Shown here: in pieces, positions 36,407 through 45,311 of the stretch
Numbering within the stretch: position 1 is the stretch's first letter
How the letters are laid out: each line of letters starts with the position of its first letter
Source of the DNA: Microbulbifer sp. A4B17
Lineage (GTDB): Bacteria > Pseudomonadota > Gammaproteobacteria > Pseudomonadales > Cellvibrionaceae
DNA: 64,000 nucleotides
Direction of reading: 5' to 3'
NCBI RefSeq assembly: GCF_003076275.1
Contig: NZ_CP029064.1
Coordinates: forward strand, 3,296,501 to 3,360,500
Translations under genes and position numbers: made by a program
The notes under the pieces: model-generated
Told to the model about the DNA's origin: nothing
Databases searched by the model: none
What the model saw: only the letters and a program-made list of their open reading frames with translations

Positions 36407-37387
36407 ATGGGTATCACCAATCAAGACATATACAAACAGTTGGCATTGGTCCTGGCGCTAAGCGCATCCACAGAAGTCCTGGCGGTGGAGTGCGGTGACA
36501 CAATATCCAAGCCCACCACTTTAACCCAGGACCTCAGCTGCGAGTTGAGCACTGCGAATCCAGTTGCGCTCACGATTGTTGGCCCGTTAGGCAGCTTGAA
36601 TATGGCAGGATTTGAACTTGGCTGCGTATCCCTTGACCCCACGCAGACGGAATTCTATGCAGTAGAGTTTCAGGGGACCTCTGCAATACTAAGTAACGGC
36701 CAATTGACCAACTGCACAAACGGAATCATCACTTCTAGTTCCGGCTTTCACTCTATATCTAATATCGTAATAGATAACGCTCAGAGAAATGCTATTTTGC
36801 TTTTTGGCGATGGTAACACCATCATCAATGTCGATATTACAGGCCCAGCGACCTCTACAATATTTGACGGTATTGAAGTTTTTGGCGATTACAACGTGAT
36901 TAGCCGCAGCTCGGTACTGGGTGGCGGGGATGAAGGGATTGAAATCCTGGGAGACTACAACAATATATCATTTACTACCGTCTCAGGATTTAGTGAAGAT
37001 GGCTTCGAAGTTGACGGCAACTTCACCTTCATATCCAACAGTATTATTGAAAATAATGTTGAGACTGGAGCTATATTAAACGGTAACTTTACCCACATGT
37101 CTCAAAACAGTGTGACGGGAAATGGGCAGGCTGGTATTAACCTGAGTGGAGCTTCGAACAGCACAATTGCAGACAACATCGTGGCAAATAATGGACTCTT
37201 AGCGCTATCGGACAATGGCGGTATCATCGTTACCGATCCGGACAGTATGGACAATCGGATTATCGGCAATACACTAACCGGAAACCAACAGTTCGATCTC
37301 GCTGACCCCTTTGACCCAACCTGTAGCGGGACGAACCTCTGGAAAGGCAACCAGTTCACAACTTCAAATCCAACGTGCTTGGAGTAG
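36407..37387 (+). CDS. Secreted right-handed parallel beta-helix repeat protein (copy 2)
   Basis: 326 residues from the ATG at 36407, which gives the signal peptide MGITNQDIYKQLALVLALSA...VLA/VECGD; the frame is open further upstream but into the tRNA terminator. Repeats of the NxI type follow (NTIINVDITGP, NVISRSSVLGG, NNISFTTVSGF, NSTIADNIVANN). The N-terminal cap CGDTISKPTTLTQDLSC and C-terminal cap DPTC...LWKGNQFTTSNPTCL match copy 1 at 10779. Four cysteines at the same ends suggest the caps are disulfide-stapled. As with copy 1, the neighbour is a curlin-repeat gene. Possibly a surface adhesin or amyloid-associated protein; no enzyme motif seen. Confidence 0.84.
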   Translation: MGITNQDIYKQLALVLALSASTEVLAVECGDTISKPTTLTQDLSCELSTANPVALTIVGPLGSLNMAGFELGCVSLDPTQTEFYAVEFQGTSAILSNGQLTNCTNGIITSSSGFHSISNIVIDNAQRNAILLFGDGNTIINVDITGPATSTIFDGIEVFGDYNVISRSSVLGGGDEGIEILGDYNNISFTTVSGFSEDGFEVDGNFTFISNSIIENNVETGAILNGNFTHMSQNSVTGNGQAGINLSGASNSTIADNIVANNGLLALSDNGGIIVTDPDSMDNRIIGNTLTGNQQFDLADPFDPTCSGTNLWKGNQFTTSNPTCLE

Positions 37388-37549
37388 CAACACAGTCTAG
37401 CCTCATTGGAGCCACTAACTAAGATCTAAACTGACATAAACAAGACAAAAGTACCAAAAACCGTTGAACAAAGATAAACCAAGTTGAATCGAGAGTCTCA
37501 ATAGTTAAAAATGCATGAGGATCTGTCAAAAATAGAAGTAAGGGACTAC

Positions 37550-37825
37550 ATGACTGATATCCTCAAAGATATACTCGCGTTTGTGCAGGATATGGGGCTG
37601 AAGAACGGCCTCTTTGTCATATTTTTCATCTTTGCGCATTATCTGCTTTTTTGGATGTACAGCGGACGTCTGAAAGACCGTCAAGTTGAAATTGATCGGC
37701 TTGCAGCAGATAATAAGGAATATAGAGACAGGTTTTTGAAGCTTATGGATAATGCCTTCTCTTATTCTCCACCCACTAGAAAAGCGACACCGAAAAAGCC
37801 GGTTAATGAAAAGGAGTTTGAGTAG
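37550..37825 (+). CDS. Small membrane protein with coiled coil (BhlA/UviB holin-like?)
   Basis: 91 residues from the ATG at 37550, supported by TAAGGG five bases upstream; a longer start at 37511 has no ribosome binding site. One transmembrane helix (about 18-37, KNGLFVIFFIFAHYLLFWMY) followed by a charged heptad-like segment (SGRLKDRQVEIDRLAADNKEYRDRF) and a basic Pro/Lys-rich tail. Layout and size recall BhlA/UviB holin-like proteins, but no sequence signature proves it. Stop overlaps the start of the next gene by one base, so the pair is translationally coupled. Confidence 0.6.
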   Translation: MTDILKDILAFVQDMGLKNGLFVIFFIFAHYLLFWMYSGRLKDRQVEIDRLAADNKEYRDRFLKLMDNAFSYSPPTRKATPKKPVNEKEFE

Positions 37826-38367
37826 TGCTTTACATATTGCCAGCAATTGCTCTTTTCTTCATTTCCATACAGATATATCGGCTTTTAGAGATGAAAAAGC
37901 ATGATCAGCACTTATATGAGTTTTGTCAGCTTCGGAGAGATACGATCAGCTATCTCTCCAATTCGTATGACAACCTATCAAGAACTGATTATATTGCCTT
38001 AAGAAAGATTAATGATGCCCTTAGCACTATTATTGCTGGTTATAAAGAGCACCGGACAGTCGTATTTAACCTGAGACTATTTTCTGAATATGTTAATGAA
38101 CTAAAAGCCTTTGAGAAGAAGGCAGAAAAAATATCAACTAACAATAAAGATATACAAGACCTACTAAATAGAATTCACCAATCTACCTTTAAAGCATTTC
38201 TGGCATTTACACCCTACTTAAAGTCAGAGCTGGCGTTCTCAGTGGTAATGAAGCTTATCTCACTTGGAGTAAATGCCGGTGTCAATTCCATGAAAGTGCA
38301 CTTACGAAACCTCAAGGAAGCGAAATCAATGCTCAACACATTTAAGAGGCTCTCCTCTCCCTGCTAG
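37825..38367 (+). CDS. Membrane-anchored helical protein of unknown function
   Basis: 180 residues from a GTG that shares its first G with the previous stop (TAGTG). The N-terminal hydrophobic helix (2-19, LYILPAIALFFISIQIYRLL) is a signal anchor. The remainder is predicted almost all-helical (ALRKINDALSTIIAGYK, VNELKAFEKKAEKIS, LLNRIHQSTFKAFLAF) with a final Cys. Not recognised. Its coupling to the small coiled-coil membrane protein suggests a two-component membrane complex. Confidence 0.6.
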   Translation: MLYILPAIALFFISIQIYRLLEMKKHDQHLYEFCQLRRDTISYLSNSYDNLSRTDYIALRKINDALSTIIAGYKEHRTVVFNLRLFSEYVNELKAFEKKAEKISTNNKDIQDLLNRIHQSTFKAFLAFTPYLKSELAFSVVMKLISLGVNAGVNSMKVHLRNLKEAKSMLNTFKRLSSPC

Positions 38368-38570
38368 ACGCCTATCCAAGTATCATCAAACATTAATAGA
38401 GGCTGTATTCCCTCTGGTATTTAGTGCCGCCACTCCCTATACCCTACTTTAACTTGATCACCTCAAATACAGCAACTTTGGTCAAGTTCACTCCCTCCTC
38501 TAGGTGTACTATTAGCAAATGCACATAGAGGCAGTACAGTGCCAATCAAAGAAAACAGTTCATCAAGATA

Positions 38571-39404
38571 TTGAGTTATATCGAATCTAATCTTGATGAC
38601 GATCTCGATACAAGTACTCTTTGCCAGGTCGCAAACCTGTCCAAGTATCAATTTCATCGTCAATGCTCACTATTTTTTGGCCTACCCGTTATGAACCTGG
38701 TACGAATCCTAAGACTAAAACGAGCTGTACACCAACTTGTCTATCGAGATAATCTCCAGATATTAGAGATCGCACTGAGCAATGGCTTTGAAAGCCATGA
38801 AGATTTTTCACCATCATTCAAGAAATACTTTGGATTAACCCCATCAAACTTCAGGCAAAATCCAGATTGGGGAAAATGGCACTCTAACTACCGGAAAGTA
38901 AAGGAGCTTAGAGATAATACCATGACAACGAGGACAGACCTCCAAGTGACCCTTAAGGAGTTTCACAGGACAACAATTACTGTCCCGGAGCATCGCGGGT
39001 GCCCATCTCGAATAGGTTCCAGTATCAAGCGATTTATCAACTGGCGAAAGCGGATCGAGCTCTCCCCACCAGAAAGTAGAACATTCAACATTATTTACAA
39101 TGATCCAGAATCTGTGCCCCCTGATCAATACAAAATGGACATAGGCTGTATTATTGATCCCTCCATCGAAATTGAAGATAAAGAGATCAAAAAGAAAATG
39201 ATCCCCCAAGGAGCTTGTGCAGTGATAAGGCACCTGGGTAGTGATGACTACCTGGGCAGCGCGGTTAATTTTCTGTACCAAGAGTGGCTGGAAATATCTG
39301 GCTATACCCTCAGAGACTTCCCACTATTCTTCGAACGCATTAAGTTTTTTCCTGATTCCTATGAGAGCAAGGCTATCACAGACGTTTACCTTCCCATTGA
39401 ATAG
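38571..39404 (+). CDS. AraC-type regulator with GyrI-like effector domain
   Basis: 277 residues from a TTG; a stop at 38526 limits the frame and no ATG or GTG lies between, so the TTG is the best start. N-terminal AraC double helix-turn-helix (about 1-105: DLDTSTLCQVANLSKYQFHRQ..., QILEIALSNGFESHEDFSPSFKKYFGLTPSNFR). C-terminal GyrI/SOUL-like small-molecule domain (about 118-277) with VTLKEFHRTTITVPEHRG and IPQGACAVIRHLGSDDYLGSAVNFLYQEWL. This Rob/SoxS-GyrI type senses hydrophobic compounds in relatives. A divergent target is not evident; the nearby patatin at 39960 is possible. Confidence 0.87.
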   Translation: MSYIESNLDDDLDTSTLCQVANLSKYQFHRQCSLFFGLPVMNLVRILRLKRAVHQLVYRDNLQILEIALSNGFESHEDFSPSFKKYFGLTPSNFRQNPDWGKWHSNYRKVKELRDNTMTTRTDLQVTLKEFHRTTITVPEHRGCPSRIGSSIKRFINWRKRIELSPPESRTFNIIYNDPESVPPDQYKMDIGCIIDPSIEIEDKEIKKKMIPQGACAVIRHLGSDDYLGSAVNFLYQEWLEISGYTLRDFPLFFERIKFFPDSYESKAITDVYLPIE

Positions 39405-39959
39405 CTGCACATTGAATATGCAACACTTGATTAATGCCTGATGGGCTCAAACAGGTAATATTCTTGACTTTATATTCAAGAAATTAAACCGGCCAAAATG
39501 CTGAAAATACTGGCCTGACAGTCAATATAAATTGACTAAAAAAACAATTAGTTGATACAACCAGGCTTATAATTTTATACGGCTTAATTTTTATAAATTA
39601 GGATACTGTAACTTACCTTTACTTCCTTTGGATGGGTAACACGCAACATCCCTCCTAGAGGATTTAAGGCCAATTGGTCAAACTTCGATATCTCTACAAT
39701 TTTAGAATATTCGATATACGATAAAATCATTAATTAAAAACCAAAAATGAGTCACCGAAATATAAGAACTACACTTCCATACTATTTAAAAATCAAGATG
39801 AAAAAAACATCCTAGGGGAGCGAAAATTATTAACAAAAATTATGTATTCTCATTTTCGCTGAATCTATCCTCAAAACCACCTACCCATCCATCGACCGGA
39901 AAACATCTCAGGCGTGATGTCTATATCTGTGCAAGGTAATTGCGATCATAGGTGTAGAC
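39405..39959 (+). other. Intergenic region, no gene seen
   Basis: 555 AT-rich bases with stops in all frames, upstream of the second patatin gene. AAGGT near 39935 is too far upstream for a good ribosome binding site. Confidence 0.45.
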
Positions 39960-41120
39960 ATGATTCTCGAATATATCATCATCGTTTCCATATTAGTTAC
40001 CATGACTATCATTACTTATGCCTATCTGTATAACTACTTCCTGACAGTAAGTATGACTTTTGATAAGTCCCCAGTAGACGATGCGAAAGCCACCGAACGC
40101 GATAATATAGATGAGAAAGATACGATTAATATCCTTGTAGTCGACGGTGGTGGTATTAGGGGCTTGATTCCCCTCTACGTCATCAAACATCTGGAAAAGC
40201 AACTCGGCCAGCCCATTGACAAATTTTTCGATGTGTTCAGTGGTGTATCAACAGGTGCTGTGATTGTAACAGCCTTGAATGTTCCATCCAGCCATATTTT
40301 GAAAAGTCACGGCGTTATCAATTCAAAAGCAGACTTGCTTATTGACCTCTACAAATCCGAGAGTGACTATCTATTTTCCACTCCTTGGTATCACAAGCTT
40401 TTAACTGGATGCGGCCTTTTTTCTCCTAAGTACCTTGGGCATAGACTGCATTCTGTCATGGAGAAACACTTCTCTCGAGAGCTTAACTTCACTGATCTGA
40501 AGAAATACGTGATTATTCCTTCTCTCAACATGCATACCGGTGAACTACACCTCTTTAAAAACCGTGGTGAAGATGTCAATGAACTTCCGACTAACAGCCT
40601 CTACCAGTTAGTTACGGCCGCTGTTAGCGGGGTTACCTTATTCCCGCCAGTAGACTTTATGGCACAAGGTAAAGGTGAGCGCAGTGGATACTTTGTTGAT
40701 GCTGGTATCTCAGCGAATAATCCCGCCAGTATTGCCTTGCTGGATATCATTAGAGAGTATCCGGATAAGAACTACTATGTACTTATTCTTGGTTCAGGAA
40801 CCCCACCTCTGGAAAGTTCAAGGACTAGCTATAAAAAATTGAAAAACTGGGGAAAGCTCCGTTGGGCCTCAGATGCCATCAAAAGTGTTCAGCGATCAAT
40901 GGACAGTCAGCAATTGAATACTCTTGAAATCGCTAAATTAGTTGGTGGAGATGTAAAGGTTACATATAACTACTTGAATGTAGAGGTTTCCGATCCACAT
41001 ATTGGACTATTCGAGTACAAGGAAATTAATGATCTGCAAATTCACTCCGACAGACTTATTAAGAAAAATGAGGACGCGATTAAGCAAGTTATTGATCATC
41101 TTTGTACAGCACAAGCATAA
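39960..41120 (+). CDS. Membrane-anchored patatin-like phospholipase (copy 2)
   Basis: 386 residues. N-terminal membrane helix (about 4-29), then VDGGGIRGLIP (oxyanion GGGIRG 63-68), GVSTG (Ser97) and FVDAGISANNPAS (catalytic Asp in D-A-G). Similar along its whole length to the 22148-23389 protein (shared FSPPWYHKLLT-like, LYQL.TAAVS, PPLESS/PRLLSS and IEIREPFIG/VEVSDPHIG segments), so the two are paralogues. It has a more canonical DGGG start and lacks the acidic Cys insert. Monocistronic; ends in a long hairpin. Confidence 0.9.
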   Translation: MILEYIIIVSILVTMTIITYAYLYNYFLTVSMTFDKSPVDDAKATERDNIDEKDTINILVVDGGGIRGLIPLYVIKHLEKQLGQPIDKFFDVFSGVSTGAVIVTALNVPSSHILKSHGVINSKADLLIDLYKSESDYLFSTPWYHKLLTGCGLFSPKYLGHRLHSVMEKHFSRELNFTDLKKYVIIPSLNMHTGELHLFKNRGEDVNELPTNSLYQLVTAAVSGVTLFPPVDFMAQGKGERSGYFVDAGISANNPASIALLDIIREYPDKNYYVLILGSGTPPLESSRTSYKKLKNWGKLRWASDAIKSVQRSMDSQQLNTLEIAKLVGGDVKVTYNYLNVEVSDPHIGLFEYKEINDLQIHSDRLIKKNEDAIKQVIDHLCTAQA

Positions 41121-41133
41121 TTAAACCTGGCTG

Positions 41134-41182
41134 ATATTGTAATTACTGGGTAACGGGAAGAGTCGCCCAATAATTACAATAT
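41134..41182 (+). terminator. Long hairpin after patatin copy 2
   Basis: ATATTGTAATTACTGGG (41134-41150) pairs with CCCAATAATTACAATAT (41166-41182), one mismatch in 17, around a 15-base loop. Strong structure, though the loop-distal end is AT-rich rather than a pure T run. Confidence 0.6.
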
Positions 41183-41346
41183 TTACACCCTTCATTTTTC
41201 TCGCCTCACAAAATAGATAACCTCAACTATAACTGAACACCACCAGATTTATTCACAGTTTGATATTCCAAAAAAATATACCTAATCTTCGTACTTCGAG
41301 AAAAAGCACATTACCGTTTAAAAATATTTTTGCTTATCCTCCTTGT

Positions 41347-41607
41347 ATGCAGACTAAAAGCCCTTTCTTGATAACGATATCCATACTTGCAGTTACAGCA
41401 ACCGCTTGGGCTAAAGGAGGTGAGCTACATGAGCGGGAGGCCAGAAACCGCTGCATAAAAACTTGCAAACAAGCCTATTACGACTGTATTAGCGATAATC
41501 AAAACCAAGACTGGTGTGTAGAAAAGAAAATTCACTGCGACAATATTTGCTATGAATATGAAGAAGATCGGTGGCGTTGGTATAGAGACAAGTCATCCCG
41601 CCATTGA
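41347..41607 (+). CDS. Small secreted protein with symmetric six-cysteine pattern
   Basis: 86 residues from the ATG at 41347, which gives the signal peptide MQTKSPFLITISILAVTATAWA/KGG. The mature ~64 residues carry Cys36, 40, 47, 57, 64 and 68: spacing x3-x6-x9-x6-x3, a palindrome. This fits a two-helix hairpin clamped by three disulfides. The rest is charged and aromatic (YEYEEDRWRWYRDK). No family recognised. Its own gap upstream is about 160 bases; no operon partner. Confidence 0.65.
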   Translation: MQTKSPFLITISILAVTATAWAKGGELHEREARNRCIKTCKQAYYDCISDNQNQDWCVEKKIHCDNICYEYEEDRWRWYRDKSSRH

Positions 41608-41853
41608 AACTTACCCTGATGCAAAGTAAGTCCGGCTTCAATAATTGATTACAGACAATATCCAGATAACCTAAAGGTAAAAGCAGACTATGCCTTCACA
41701 GGTCACCCGAGTACACAACAAAATACTTTAAGTTACAGCCCCTTAAATCTGTAATCCATTGACATTGATCAATTGAACAGCCTGATTTAACGTTACTCTA
41801 GTGCCGACTAACCGGTCACATACTTGATAAATTTCCAATAAGGAGTAAACCCC

Positions 41854-42453
41854 ATGGCCGTTCGACTGGGAGGTAACTATGCACAATACCGTTTTCGACC
41901 TGAGTGTACCTGGGTAACTGGTAACAACGCAGGAGTGCTGAGATCTGATGGGTATGGCTCTTGTGTGGGACTGGTGCTTTACAGTGGTGCTCCCAGAAGA
42001 ATTGGGGTAGTAGCCCACTTTTCGGGATCAATGCAAGCTCCTCAGGTAAGGGCTGACGCTCTCGAGATCATGGCCGCAGTTTGTCCTATTGCACCAGGTC
42101 GTAATTGGAGAGGCTGGGTATTCGGTGGTGTCTCGCTCAATGGCAGCTCATCTTTCCAGACCTTGAGCAGCAATGGCTCAAGCTTCCACCGTACAAAAAC
42201 CCTAATCGACCAGGTACGTGCCGTCCTAAATTTTAATCGAATGTTTGATGTTAATTACAATATTCCAGGTCCTGAAAAATATACTCTCAGCACACAGGGC
42301 GTACTCCGGGAAATGTACTTACAACCAGGTAACAATTATATTGGCCACCAGGGTGTAAATCTCAACCTGGCTAATGGAAGGGTAACCTGGGATGATGGCG
42401 ATCATAGCACCAAGAACTCTAATAGTAAAAAATTGATTAACTCCATGATTTAG
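41854..42453 (+). CDS. CheD-like (deamidase-fold) protein of unknown role
   Basis: 199 residues; AAGGAGTAAACCCC precedes the ATG. The segment VLRSDGYGSCVGLVLYSGAPRRIGVVAHFSG resembles the CheD chemoreceptor-deamidase core (GSCV...GG.AH): Cys37 as nucleophile, His55 18 residues later, and Ser31 where CheD has Thr six before the Cys. The C-terminal half (TLIDQVRAVLNF, YLQPGNNYIGHQGVNLNL) is not familiar. No chemotaxis gene is nearby. It could be a stand-alone deamidase, or merely share the fold. Terminal hairpin at 42475. Confidence 0.5.
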   Translation: MAVRLGGNYAQYRFRPECTWVTGNNAGVLRSDGYGSCVGLVLYSGAPRRIGVVAHFSGSMQAPQVRADALEIMAAVCPIAPGRNWRGWVFGGVSLNGSSSFQTLSSNGSSFHRTKTLIDQVRAVLNFNRMFDVNYNIPGPEKYTLSTQGVLREMYLQPGNNYIGHQGVNLNLANGRVTWDDGDHSTKNSNSKKLINSMI

Positions 42454-42474
42454 GTCGTACCACTGTGAATTTGT

Positions 42475-42509
42475 GCAACGCTCTTACTGTATTAAATTCG
42501 GGGCGTTGC
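42475..42509 (+). terminator. Weak hairpin after CheD-like gene
   Basis: GCAACGC / GCGTTGC with a 21-base loop, no T run. Possible terminator. Confidence 0.35.
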
Positions 42510-42706
42510 TTCATAGTCAACTTTAGAAGCTATGAATTCCTGCTTAACCAGAAGGCTGCTTCTATTAGAACATCTTACCGATTCTTATATCTCCTGTAAT
42601 TACTCCCAGCAACTACATCAGATGATTATTGGTTGCAGTTACTTTTTAGAAACCTGGCTTGGTATCTAACCCACCCCAGGTTTGCTATCATGTTTTCTAA
42701 AGCGTA

Positions 42707-43381
42707 ATGCAGAAAATAAATAACTCATTTATGAAGCTAGTTTCCATAAACGTATCCAAGAAACAAATAGCCGAGTACAAAGGAAAGCCTGTCTCAACGG
42801 GTATCTTTAAAAAGCCTTTACAGGGGAAAGTTTATGTAGGCAAAAGAAATATTAATGGGGATGAACAGGCAGACCTAAAGCATCATGGCGGCATAGATAT
42901 GGCCGTATACGCTTTCTCCTATGACCACTACCCTTACTGGGAAAAGCTTTTAGGCAGAAATGATCTCAAATATGGCATCTTTGGTGAAAACCTGACAGTG
43001 AAAGGCCTAGTAGAAGAGAAAACTTTTATTGGCGATCAATTCCGAATAGGTAGCAGTATTTTAGAGGTCAGCCAGCCCAGAATTCCCTGCTTCAAACTCG
43101 CTATGGCTCTTGATGACGATTCTGCCCCAAAGCTGTTTACGAGTAGTTTCAATACCGGCGTATATTTCAGAGTTATTGAAGAGGGACACATTACAAAGGA
43201 TGATTTATTCAAAAAAATCATGCAACCTCCCAACTCTGTCAGCGTTCGTTCCCTATTTCGGGCCATGTACGATAAAGCATATATTGAAGCGGGACAGGTA
43301 CTTGAAGTGGCAAGCCAGTTAACAACTCTTTCGCAAGAGTGGAGAGAGAAAGCTAAGAGTCGACTTATAAGGCTCAAGTAA
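42707..43381 (+). CDS. MOSC-domain protein (YiiM-like)
   Basis: 224 residues from the ATG at 42707; an alternative ATG at 42731 (MKLVSINVSK) is equally plausible since neither has a clear ribosome binding site. MOSC features: KKPLQGKVYVGKRNINGDEQADLKHHGG (DLxxHGG), YGIFGENLT, FIGDQFRIGSSILEVSQPRIPCFKLA with the conserved Cys that ligates molybdenum cofactor sulfur in relatives. The C-terminal three-helix extension with NSVSVRSLFRAMY is that of YiiM, which reduces N-hydroxylated compounds. Monocistronic. Confidence 0.9.
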   Translation: MQKINNSFMKLVSINVSKKQIAEYKGKPVSTGIFKKPLQGKVYVGKRNINGDEQADLKHHGGIDMAVYAFSYDHYPYWEKLLGRNDLKYGIFGENLTVKGLVEEKTFIGDQFRIGSSILEVSQPRIPCFKLAMALDDDSAPKLFTSSFNTGVYFRVIEEGHITKDDLFKKIMQPPNSVSVRSLFRAMYDKAYIEAGQVLEVASQLTTLSQEWREKAKSRLIRLK

Positions 43382-43493
43382 AAAAACAAAACAGTATAAG
43401 CGAAGAAAAAATATCATACAGGGAAACTTATCAGCCTATAATAACTTTTCACTAAAAAGCTTTTTCCCTATAAGGAACCCAACAACCGTAATC

Positions 43494-44978
43494 TTACCCT
43501 TCATTATAAATTTTACAAAATCTCACAAACCAGCGAGATGATATCAACAAATAAAATACAGCAGATAAAACCATAATTAACCATGTATAAGGAACAAAAT
43601 ATAAAAGCCACAAATAGACAATAAATGGCAATACTAGTACAGCCAGCTTTTTCAGGCCGATACTGGAGATATGTAAAGTTGCATATATACAAATTAAAAA
43701 AGTGAGAGATGCGCAAACCAGAAGCAGTGAGGATGGTGTAATAGTGATCATTAAGACGCCCAGCAGGACAAAAACTACTACGCCAAAGTAACGAGAGTCC
43801 GGTTCAAGGGCCCCCATACTGATTGGGGCAGCCATATAGCCAACAATGTGATAACCGGTAACAATTACCATAAGGGCAGCCCAGCTATCAGCATTAGCAA
43901 GAACAATCGCTGCAATAATCCAATTAGTGAGAATGGATCGCCTGGACAAATTATGAATTGGGTCCAAAACTGCTAACCAGCGCGGCATCTGTCCAACGGA
44001 TGCCATCGCAAATAATATCCTCGACGAAGCCCCCAAGTACGTAAAACCGGATGCCGAAGGACTAATGACACTATCAGCGAGTAAGACCATTCCAAGGAAA
44101 TGAAGACCCAGGATAGTAGCGAGGTCCAACAGAGGGGAGTCAAAGTTTATTCCCTGCCAGCCGCCATTTTTTACCAACAGTTCATTGGGGACTGCTGCCA
44201 TAAAAGCATACTGCAGCGCCAGATAGACCAGCGTCATAATAGCTATCGAAAAAGTAACTGCCAGAGGAATGTTACGCTTTGGATTCCTCACTTCGCTGGC
44301 AAAGGCAACACTAATCTGAAAACCATTGAACGAATAAATTAGCCCCGCACCTATGATAGCGGAGAAAGCGCTGCCAAACCCAAACTCCTGATTCGAGTCA
44401 ACCGAAAAATTAGATGTACCGCTATCACCACTAAAAACTACAATAAGTAACACCGTTATAGCAAATGTCGGTGTGAAAATTTTTAATATAGTAATAACGT
44501 TATTTATTTTTGCTAACAGTTGAATCCCATAAAAGTTGATAATCAGATAGACAGCCAAAATGCTTAGGGCCAGTACTTTTCCCCATAGTGTTAGCGTATG
44601 ATCATCGATTAATACGGTAGATCCAATCGCTGATGAGAGATATTGGGTAGTAGCTTGCGCTTCTGTTGCGACCACCATCAAAGTGCCAAACCAATTGGCA
44701 AAAGCGAAAGGCATGCCGAAGATACTATTGTGGGAAAGAGCGCTGGATTGGGCCAAAGCTCCGCGAACAGGGTAATAAGCCACCACCCGAGCAAGGCACA
44801 AACCTACCATCAAGACTAAAAGAGCTGCAAGTATCCAGGCGGCAAAAGCCCAGTTCCCCGCATAATTTGCCGTTAACTGGGCGCTGAACAGCCAGCCCGA
44901 CCCAATCATACAGGTCGCACTAAGCAGTGTTGCACTAATCAGGGAAACATGTGTTTTGCCGCCCTTGGCGTAATCCAT
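43494..44978 (-). CDS. APC-superfamily amino acid permease
   Basis: 494 residues with about 12 hydrophobic helices. Starts THVSLISATLLSATCMIGSGWLFSAQL, the APC TM1 with the GSGW/F helix break that binds amino acids, and contains FNGFQISVAFASEVRNPKRNIPLAV, the TM6-loop signature. Closest in layout to the AspT/ArcD-independent permeases annotated as APC family; substrate unassigned. No clear Shine-Dalgarno. Neighbours give no clue to its substrate. Confidence 0.88.
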   Translation of the reverse strand: MDYAKGGKTHVSLISATLLSATCMIGSGWLFSAQLTANYAGNWAFAAWILAALLVLMVGLCLARVVAYYPVRGALAQSSALSHNSIFGMPFAFANWFGTLMVVATEAQATTQYLSSAIGSTVLIDDHTLTLWGKVLALSILAVYLIINFYGIQLLAKINNVITILKIFTPTFAITVLLIVVFSGDSGTSNFSVDSNQEFGFGSAFSAIIGAGLIYSFNGFQISVAFASEVRNPKRNIPLAVTFSIAIMTLVYLALQYAFMAAVPNELLVKNGGWQGINFDSPLLDLATILGLHFLGMVLLADSVISPSASGFTYLGASSRILFAMASVGQMPRWLAVLDPIHNLSRRSILTNWIIAAIVLANADSWAALMVIVTGYHIVGYMAAPISMGALEPDSRYFGVVVFVLLGVLMITITPSSLLLVCASLTFLICIYATLHISSIGLKKLAVLVLPFIVYLWLLYFVPYTWLIMVLSAVFYLLISSRWFVRFCKIYNEG

Positions 44979-45311
44979 ATTTACCGTTTTCTCGGATGTA
45001 ACGCAGGCGTAGCCAAAAGTTACTCTTATAATTCCTGCTTGTAACTTTTATAGTTTAGACATCACAATCCATTTAGCCCAGACATTGGCCATCAGCTCCT
45101 GATCTAATTCTTAGTCACATCTGCGCCTCCGAAATAGGAAACAACCAAGTAATTCAGATATCTTACGATATTGGGCAGCGTATTTTATCCCGCTAAACAA
45201 ACCACCCATATTCCTCCCTCTGTATCCGAACCTGACATAATTTCGAGACCATCAAGGAAGAGAGACAAATGTATGCGCCAAAAACTAAATCCTGCCATTA
45301 GGTGGCGTAAG
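44979..45311 (-). other. Intergenic region, no gene seen
   Basis: 333 bases upstream of the permease and beyond the stop of the broken serine-hydrolase gene. No supported coding sequence. Confidence 0.45.
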
